Position numbers and translations under genes: made by a program. 64,000 nucleotides of DNA from Komagataella phaffii GS115 (Eukaryota > Ascomycota > Pichiomycetes > Pichiales > Pichiaceae). Position 1 is the stretch's first letter; the number at the start of each line of letters is the position of its first letter. Positions 58,758-64,000 of this stretch are shown piece after piece. A model generated the notes under the pieces. The model saw only the letters and a list, made by a program, of their open reading frames with translations. It searched no databases and was not told where the DNA came from. The stretch covers positions 744,001-808,000 of the forward strand of contig NC_012966.1 in NCBI RefSeq assembly GCF_000027005.1. Direction: 5' to 3'.

Positions 58758-59099
58758 GAGAGATGACAAGAGATTGCAAATGGTGGAACAGATTACATCA
58801 TCAGGTATATGATCCCAACTCGCGATCAGCAGAGTACCAGCAAATACCAAAGCAAGTTTAATGTGTCATGATTGGGGCTGGGAAGAGATACACAGGAAGC
58901 CTGCCGTATGCCCATAAACACACACTCCGCCAATGCCTGAGTGTATAAGTGGATCATTAATCCACAAAACTGTTATCGCTGAGCTACGTGTCTGCTGACA
59001 ACAATCCAGTTTATGATGATTCCAATATTTTATTGGTAATATTATATCATACAGTCTATGTATTGCATTGTATTCCGATTTACCAGCAAAAATATCCTA
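58758..59099. other. ATE1 promoter and CKB1 3' region
   Basis: Both neighbours are on the minus strand. No gene seen in this stretch; AT-rich near the CKB1 end. Confidence 0.4.
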
Positions 59100-59873
59100 T
59101 TAGTCACTCCCCATTTTGACGTCAGTTTCGCTCTCAGTCTCTAACGTAGGAATTTCGAACTTGCACCTTTGCAATTCTTCTTCTTCTGCACTATTGGTTG
59201 GATATTGTCTCAACCATTTCATTCTTGGGCCAGAAGGTGCTATTTTATTAATCTTGAAACCAAACAGCTTTAGATCAAATATCTGTTTGGGTATTAAATT
59301 AACTCTTCGCTGTATCTCATTAAACATATTGACAAAAAGGATAGCAAACGATGTTCCGAAAAATGCTCCGTCAATGTGTAAATACTTGGAAGAGGATGGG
59401 AGGTAAATATCGTTGCAACTTGGACAGTATAACCTTACAGTTTCTATTCCAACTTGGTCGTATCTACCGATTGGCAACAAGTACATTCCTTCACAATGGA
59501 CTCTTAAACAGGTTCCGAAGACTGCTTTCTCATATTTGCCTGCCATGGCTTGTAATCCTGGTTTCGTCAATATATATCGGGCGTGTATTAATCCATAAAG
59601 TAACTCAGCAGAATGGTGGATAATTGGCAAGCTTTCGCTCTTGATTTGGTAGTCAGGTTGGTAGTCCAGGATCATATCCAGGGCTTCCCTGTAGAATGGA
59701 ACGATGGAACTCAATCCTGTTAAGTTGAAGTCATCTTCTATGAATTCGTTGGAAACCTCAACAAAATACTCGTGACCAAACATCATGCAATATTCTTGGA
59801 TCCATGGCTGTTCCTCATCGCTGCCACTTTCCTGTGACATCTGGTCTGATTCTACGATGCGGTTTGTTGTCAT
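59100..59873 (-). CDS. CKB1: Casein kinase II regulatory subunit beta
   Basis: Regulatory beta subunit of protein kinase CK2. The 257-residue protein has an acidic N-terminus, then WIQEYCMMFGHEYFVEVSNEFIEDDFNLTGL and LYGLIHARYILTKPGLQAMAGKY. The zinc site is CLRVHC plus CPSC, and the end is SGPRMKWLRQYP. This last motif and FIEDDFN resemble Ckb1 more than Ckb2. The S. cerevisiae Ckb1 acidic insertion is missing. The start is the ATG at 59873; a further in-frame ATG 11 codons on (MSQESGS) is possible, and the upstream frame begins with GTG. Confidence 0.93.
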   Translation of the reverse strand: MTTNRIVESDQMSQESGSDEEQPWIQEYCMMFGHEYFVEVSNEFIEDDFNLTGLSSIVPFYREALDMILDYQPDYQIKSESLPIIHHSAELLYGLIHARYILTKPGLQAMAGKYEKAVFGTCLRVHCEGMYLLPIGRYDQVGIETVRLYCPSCNDIYLPSSSKYLHIDGAFFGTSFAILFVNMFNEIQRRVNLIPKQIFDLKLFGFKINKIAPSGPRMKWLRQYPTNSAEEEELQRCKFEIPTLETESETDVKMGSD

Positions 59874-60099
59874 GGAGGAAAGGTCAGAGAAGGGACCTCG
59901 ATAAAATTCTACATTCGAGGTGGTAGATACCACCTTTCAGCTCTTGGCAGGAGCTTCTCGAGGGCGGAGGGCGGAGTGGCAGCTGAAGGGGAATTCCCCA
60001 AGGAGAGAGTATTTTTATCGTTTTTATAGTTTTCCAGCTCCCCCTTAGAGACTATTTCGCTTTCATATTCAATTACTTCCAAGTGTTCTTAGTGGCAGG

Positions 60100-60696
60100 A
60101 TGGATCCTTTTTCAATTCTTCTCACATTGACGCTGATTATACTGGCCCAAAATGCAGTTAGAATTGTCGGCAAGTCCCAAATCCATCAGTCTATATGGAA
60201 TTTGTATCTTAGGTATAGCAATGATCAACAGATCTTAAAGCTGAGGAATCTTAAAGCAGAGTCTTACGACGTTTATAAGCAACGGTCTAATACCAGTGCT
60301 CAGGATGAGTATGCTAAGTGGACAAAACTGAACAGAAAGTACGATCAATTGCAGACTGAAATTAAAGCTGTCTCAGATCAGGTATCCCAACAACAGCAGG
60401 CTATTGAAAAGTATTTGGGATTGGCCATTAGTGTTACTACAACTCTCCCACTGTGGCTATTCAGATTCAAATATAGAAAGCAGCCTCTCTTTTACTTTCC
60501 AAAGGACACTTTCCCTAGCTATTTGGAGTGGATTCTATCATTCCCTTCTGTTCCTCAAGGCTCAATTGGGATTATGTTCTGGATTCTTTTGCTCAACAAA
60601 TTCGTTTCCAACTTGGAATTTATTGTCAAGACATTTTCCACTAAGGTGGAAAAACCCGTTCCAATTGTTAAGGTGGAAGATCTGTCTCCAAAGTAG
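60100..60696 (+). CDS. GET1: GET complex receptor subunit Get1
   Basis: ER membrane receptor (WRB homologue) that, with Get2, receives tail-anchored proteins from Get3. It has 198 residues (235 in S. cerevisiae). A first membrane segment (residues 3-22) is followed by a cytosolic coiled coil (about 45-105) with AQDEYAKWTKLNRKYDQL, the Get3-binding finger. Two more membrane segments follow, with NKFVSNLEFIVKTF near the end. GET3 lies 2.5 kb downstream. Confidence 0.92.
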   Translation: MDPFSILLTLTLIILAQNAVRIVGKSQIHQSIWNLYLRYSNDQQILKLRNLKAESYDVYKQRSNTSAQDEYAKWTKLNRKYDQLQTEIKAVSDQVSQQQQAIEKYLGLAISVTTTLPLWLFRFKYRKQPLFYFPKDTFPSYLEWILSFPSVPQGSIGIMFWILLLNKFVSNLEFIVKTFSTKVEKPVPIVKVEDLSPK

Positions 60697-60761
60697 CATC
60701 TTTGATCAAATTTTTGTTTACTATAAGAATACTCAAAATATAATTACAAAACTCAGGTCCA

Positions 60762-62801
60762 TTAAGTTTCCAGCAGTCCATTGCGACCAGCCCAAACTAG
60801 TACATCCGTAGTGCGATGAAAATCGTGAAATGTCTCCCACTCACCCTTTTTGCGTCTTGTTTTGAATCTTGACTTCTTAGGAATACGAGGATCCAGGGAC
60901 TTGTATACAATCATCATTTGTACAAATGCCCGGTATTCGTCGTTGTCCCTTCTGTCTTGCAGAGTGAAATGTTTCAGACCATTGTTGTACAGTAACTTAT
61001 CCAGCAGATAATGAATCCATAATAGGTTGGTTTGTGGACACAATTGTGACCAATCGACTTCCTCATCATGCTTTTCGTACTTTAGTAGCGATGAAAGGGA
61101 ATGACTTGACACACTTCTCGAGCTGCGTAGACTGCTTCTTTTATTATTGCTGTGAGGGTCACCATCCTTCAAATTCTGTCTCATGAGCCTGTAAATTTCA
61201 AACTGGTAATTTCCTCGGCCCTTGAAGAAGTTTTGATGACTTAGTCCTGTAAATAAGACTTGGTGGGGTCCCTCTATGCGTGAATATGCATAATTTATTA
61301 GAGTTGGCTTCATGTTGCCATCAACAACTATATTGTCCCAGTGGAGATCCCGATGCTCAAACCCGTACAGGTTTTCGGCTTTTTCAATCAGTTTGACTAT
61401 ATTCCAAAACAGCTCCTTTACCTGAGTCCAGCTGGATAGATGAGCTTTGGAGAGATTAGTTCCACCGTAGTTGAGAATCATCACCAAGTAATTTTGGTTT
61501 TCAGTGTAGAAATCTGGTCTGCTATTGATAGAACTATTATAATTATCCCAGCAGTGCAAGAGTTCCTTAGGGTATTTTCCAGATACGACAACGCATCCTT
61601 GCAATTGTACAAAGCCTTCCAAATTGCTAAGTCTTTGAGTAATGGATACTTCCTGAATCAAGTCACGTATTGGGGTTTGATCAAATTCGTCCTTGCCAAA
61701 AGGAATGACTTTCCAAACGGATTGTGGAGAGCCAGTAATCGGACATGATTCAACGAAGATCTCGCTGTGAGATTCTTCGTTGATTTTGACTAGCTTCACC
61801 TGTTTTTGGAGTCTTGCAGCAACAAACTTCGCAAACGGTACAACTGATTTGGACAACGTACAAAGACTTAAGAGATGGCTAAACTGGTAACTATCGAATT
61901 CCTCTTGAGGAATGGATTCAACTTTGGTTTCCTGAGAGTCAATGGTGTTGATAGATAAGATTGACGACGAGTTCTTCAATTTATGCTTGAGCTTGTCCTT
62001 AGAAGACGCCTGGGGGACAGGCAATGAAATTTGGGTTTTATCGAAAGAATTGATAGACTCCAAAGAAACTTTGCTCTTGAGAGATCTAAATGATTTTCGA
62101 AGGCGCAAAGTATGTGATGTTGCCGTGGAGGCTATGGAACTAGTGTCCTGCTCAGAGTTAAATGAATTGAGCCTGGGTCTAAAGAGTGATGACCTCATTG
62201 AAATAGAGTTTCTGAGTGATTGAGTGGAAGTTTCCGGTACAAATGAGCTTGATTCAGCGGAAGGAGTCATCCTTAAGGAGAATCTTTTCTTACTTGCAGC
62301 AGATGTTTGTAAGGAATCGGTATCATGGTCCGAGATCCGTGAGTTTCTTCTTGAATCAGCAGAGAAACTAGCAGTAGAAGATCGGTTAATCCCCACAACC
62401 CCTGGTTTACAGGTGGATCTCAAGGGAGTACTTTCTCTTGAAGAATCAGAGTGCACTGAGACTGAAGTGATTTTGTTTGCGACTTTTTGAGCAACGGTCT
62501 TGAAACTTGAAGATGAAGAGACAGTAGAAGCCATGGAAAACCGCTTTGAGCTTCGTCTCCTGTTCTCTTTATCGTCAAACTCAGTATCCTCTGATGCCAC
62601 GCTGAATCGATTTTTGTCACGGTTAGTGTTCTGATTTGCATCTGAGTACACATCAACTTCGGATTGTGGTGCGTTCAACAGACCTTCCAAAGTCAATGAG
62701 GTAAACGAACGTCTCAAGTTGGAAGGATCTCTGGATAGATCTTTGAGCAAATCCCTGTTTCCAGAAGGAATAATGATACCAGCACGCCTGCTTCGATCCA
62801 T
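60762..62801 (-). CDS. Haspin-like protein kinase (Alk1/Alk2 type)
   Basis: Putative haspin family kinase; haspins phosphorylate histone H3 Thr3 in mitosis. The 679-residue protein has a Ser/Arg-rich disordered N-terminus (1-300) and a C-terminal kinase domain (about 305-679). Visible kinase parts are the ATP lysine in VWKVIPFG, the helix glutamate in LIQEVSITQRL, LVMILNYGGTNL and the catalytic loop HRDLHWDN (D485). Where haspins have D-Y-T in place of DFG, this one reads N-Y-A (N503), so the metal-binding Asp is changed. No APE motif is expected in haspins. It may be inactive or use another metal ligand. The Alk1 versus Alk2 assignment is open. Confidence 0.8.
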   Translation of the reverse strand: MDRSRRAGIIIPSGNRDLLKDLSRDPSNLRRSFTSLTLEGLLNAPQSEVDVYSDANQNTNRDKNRFSVASEDTEFDDKENRRRSSKRFSMASTVSSSSSFKTVAQKVANKITSVSVHSDSSRESTPLRSTCKPGVVGINRSSTASFSADSRRNSRISDHDTDSLQTSAASKKRFSLRMTPSAESSSFVPETSTQSLRNSISMRSSLFRPRLNSFNSEQDTSSIASTATSHTLRLRKSFRSLKSKVSLESINSFDKTQISLPVPQASSKDKLKHKLKNSSSILSINTIDSQETKVESIPQEEFDSYQFSHLLSLCTLSKSVVPFAKFVAARLQKQVKLVKINEESHSEIFVESCPITGSPQSVWKVIPFGKDEFDQTPIRDLIQEVSITQRLSNLEGFVQLQGCVVVSGKYPKELLHCWDNYNSSINSRPDFYTENQNYLVMILNYGGTNLSKAHLSSWTQVKELFWNIVKLIEKAENLYGFEHRDLHWDNIVVDGNMKPTLINYAYSRIEGPHQVLFTGLSHQNFFKGRGNYQFEIYRLMRQNLKDGDPHSNNKRSSLRSSRSVSSHSLSSLLKYEKHDEEVDWSQLCPQTNLLWIHYLLDKLLYNNGLKHFTLQDRRDNDEYRAFVQMMIVYKSLDPRIPKKSRFKTRRKKGEWETFHDFHRTTDVLVWAGRNGLLET

Positions 62802-63213
62802 TGTTTTTCAGGATAGAGGCTTGAAACGAGTTTTTTTTCCAGTTGGGTAGTGAAGCGAAGGAACAAAGTGGGACAACAACTGAAAGTAAAAAAAAGTGCA
62901 GTGAACGGATTGTGATGCCCTCTATGGACGTTAGATGAGGAGATCTTCCTTGCTATAGGTAGGATATAGCTTGGTGGCTGAACAGAAAGTGCTAAATCAA
63001 GTTTCAGTTCTGACCTCGGAATTTTAAGTGTGCGAAATATAAACACATAACCACCAGGAACTTGACCCAATTTGGCAGGTTGTTTACCTCACTTGCGAAG
63101 GCGCCCCAGTTATTTTCTGGCAAGGAGTCGTGATGTCGTCTAGATGATAAGACCGATAGGGAAATAATTAAGGAGGGGAGAAAATTACCACATTTCAGAC
63201 TGTAACTAACTAT
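62802..63213. other. Haspin-gene promoter and GET3 3' region
   Basis: Both neighbours are on the minus strand. Nothing else seen apart from A/T runs and a GGCGCC-type site near 63101. Confidence 0.4.
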
Positions 63214-64000
63214 TTACTGCTCTTCTAAGTCGAAAACCACATGCCCATCTGTCTCACTGTTGTACGGCTCTATTAAGTACTTGGAGAATTTCTTCAAATT
63301 TTCCAAGCCTCTTACTTCCATAGCCAGCAGAGGCATCTTGACCAGGTGGTAATCCTCATATAACTCATCCATCTGATCGAGGTATTTCTTTTGCATACGC
63401 CATCTGGCGTTACATCTTCTGCACTCAGAGTCGTCTGAGAATAACAGTTGGTTGATGACAATGGAGTTGACATCCATGTTGTATGACATTAATTCTTGAA
63501 TCAATCTTTCAGTCTCATACAACGACAAAAACTCGGAGATACATACACAGACAAAGGTAGTGAGTTCGGGATCTTGAAACTGTTTGTTCACTTCTGTGAC
63601 CTGCACCTGGATTTCTTTGATCTTAGAAGCAAAATCGATGCTTTGTCCACCTTGACTTCCCAATAAGTTGTTGAGCATAGGGCCAAATCTGCCGCTTAAT
63701 TCGTTAACCTTTCCTAGAAGTTTTTCTAAAGTGGATGGCAACTGTAAGAATCTAAGAGTATGGCCAGTGGGTGCTGTGTCGAAAATGACGGTGTCGTATT
63801 TGATCTGATTCTCCTTTGTCTCTCCGATATGCTTCAAAACTTCCATGAAAGAAAATGCTTCGTCAATACCTGGAATCGAGCCTGTGATATCTCCCATCAT
63901 ACTCTTCAAAGGATCGTTTCCTCCAGCACTACCGAAAGTGGATTCGTTGTTCTTTTGAAGATTTTCCAGTGTTGAATCTGGATCGATCTCCATACAAGAC
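63214..64000 (-). CDS. GET3: Tail-anchored protein targeting ATPase Get3 (5' partial)
   Basis: Cytosolic homodimeric ATPase that carries tail-anchored proteins to the Get1/Get2 receptor. The window's right edge cuts the gene: about 261 codons of the C-terminal part are present, and the N-terminal P-loop is outside. Visible: [30 protein letters not shown], the A-motif [48 protein letters not shown] and the zinc-binding CRRC that forms the dimer. The end VVFDLEEQ fits the yeast C-terminus. Confidence 0.96.
   Translation of the reverse strand, partial: SCMEIDPDSTLENLQKNNESTFGSAGGNDPLKSMMGDITGSIPGIDEAFSFMEVLKHIGETKENQIKYDTVIFDTAPTGHTLRFLQLPSTLEKLLGKVNELSGRFGPMLNNLLGSQGGQSIDFASKIKEIQVQVTEVNKQFQDPELTTFVCVCISEFLSLYETERLIQELMSYNMDVNSIVINQLLFSDDSECRRCNARWRMQKKYLDQMDELYEDYHLVKMPLLAMEVRGLENLKKFSKYLIEPYNSETDGHVVFDLEEQ

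Overview
The window is nuclear DNA of a budding yeast. It has about 46 protein genes in 64 kb, short spacers, short spliceosomal introns with GTAAGT-type donors and (T)ACTAAC-like branch sites, and proteins that align end to end with Saccharomycotina orthologues. CTG codons fall at conserved leucines (for example the CTG near base 31811 in the proteasome ATPase RPT4), so the code is standard and the CTG-Ser clade is excluded. Gene content (an INP1-like peroxisome-retention protein, a molybdenum cofactor sulfurase that Saccharomyces lacks, the overall character of the proteins) best fits a methylotrophic yeast of the Komagataella (Pichia pastoris) type. That genus call is inference from protein resemblance.

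Layout. 0-8 kb: sulfite reductase flavoprotein MET10 (start outside the window), a molybdenum cofactor sulfurase, INO80 subunit IES6, TRAPP subunit TCA17 (with a 50-nt intron) and a PQ-loop vacuolar transporter. 7.7-14.2 kb: ribosomal proteins eL8 (intron; unusual N-terminus) and eL29, a peroxiredoxin-fold protein, YAF9, TFIIIC subunit TFC7 (intron), a Maf-type nucleotide pyrophosphatase and NOP15. 14.5-26 kb: CYB5, a B-box/DUF2009 protein, a YTP1-like membrane protein, TORC2 subunit TSC11/AVO3, an unknown acidic protein, AIM11, exonuclease EXO5 and an unknown protein. 26.7-37.4 kb: a repeat-bearing GPI cell-wall protein, an unknown protein with an acylation signature, GCD1, RPT4, MRPL40, centrin CDC31 (three introns) and dynactin NIP100. 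37.4-51.3 kb: tRNA-Lys(CUU), INP1-like, TOM40, MED9-like, ENV9, leucyl-tRNA synthetase CDC60 (intron), MEX67, SEC63 and a GNAT-like protein. 51.4-64 kb: DAP1, ILM1, PRO3, a FRE-type ferric reductase, a second tRNA-Lys(CUU) in opposite orientation, ATE1, CKB1, GET1, a haspin-like kinase and GET3 (cut by the right edge).

The genes are mostly unrelated housekeeping functions without operon logic. Some functional neighbours do occur: eL8 next to eL29, TFC7 followed after 61 bp by the Maf gene, and GET1 and GET3 about 2.5 kb apart. Many convergent pairs are very tight; one pair shares stop-codon bases.

The most useful additions beyond plain open reading frames are seven reconstructed coding introns in five genes (TCA17, eL8, TFC7, CDC31 x3, CDC60), one candidate 5'-UTR intron before eL29, one 59-codon ribosomal protein gene, and two identical-anticodon tRNA genes. 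No CRISPR, prophage, insertion sequence or convincing retrotransposon was found. Nothing here is clearly a wholly new multi-gene system. The oddest items are the non-canonical N-terminus of eL8, a haspin-like kinase with Asn at the metal-binding Asp position, and a peroxiredoxin-fold protein without a peroxidatic cysteine.
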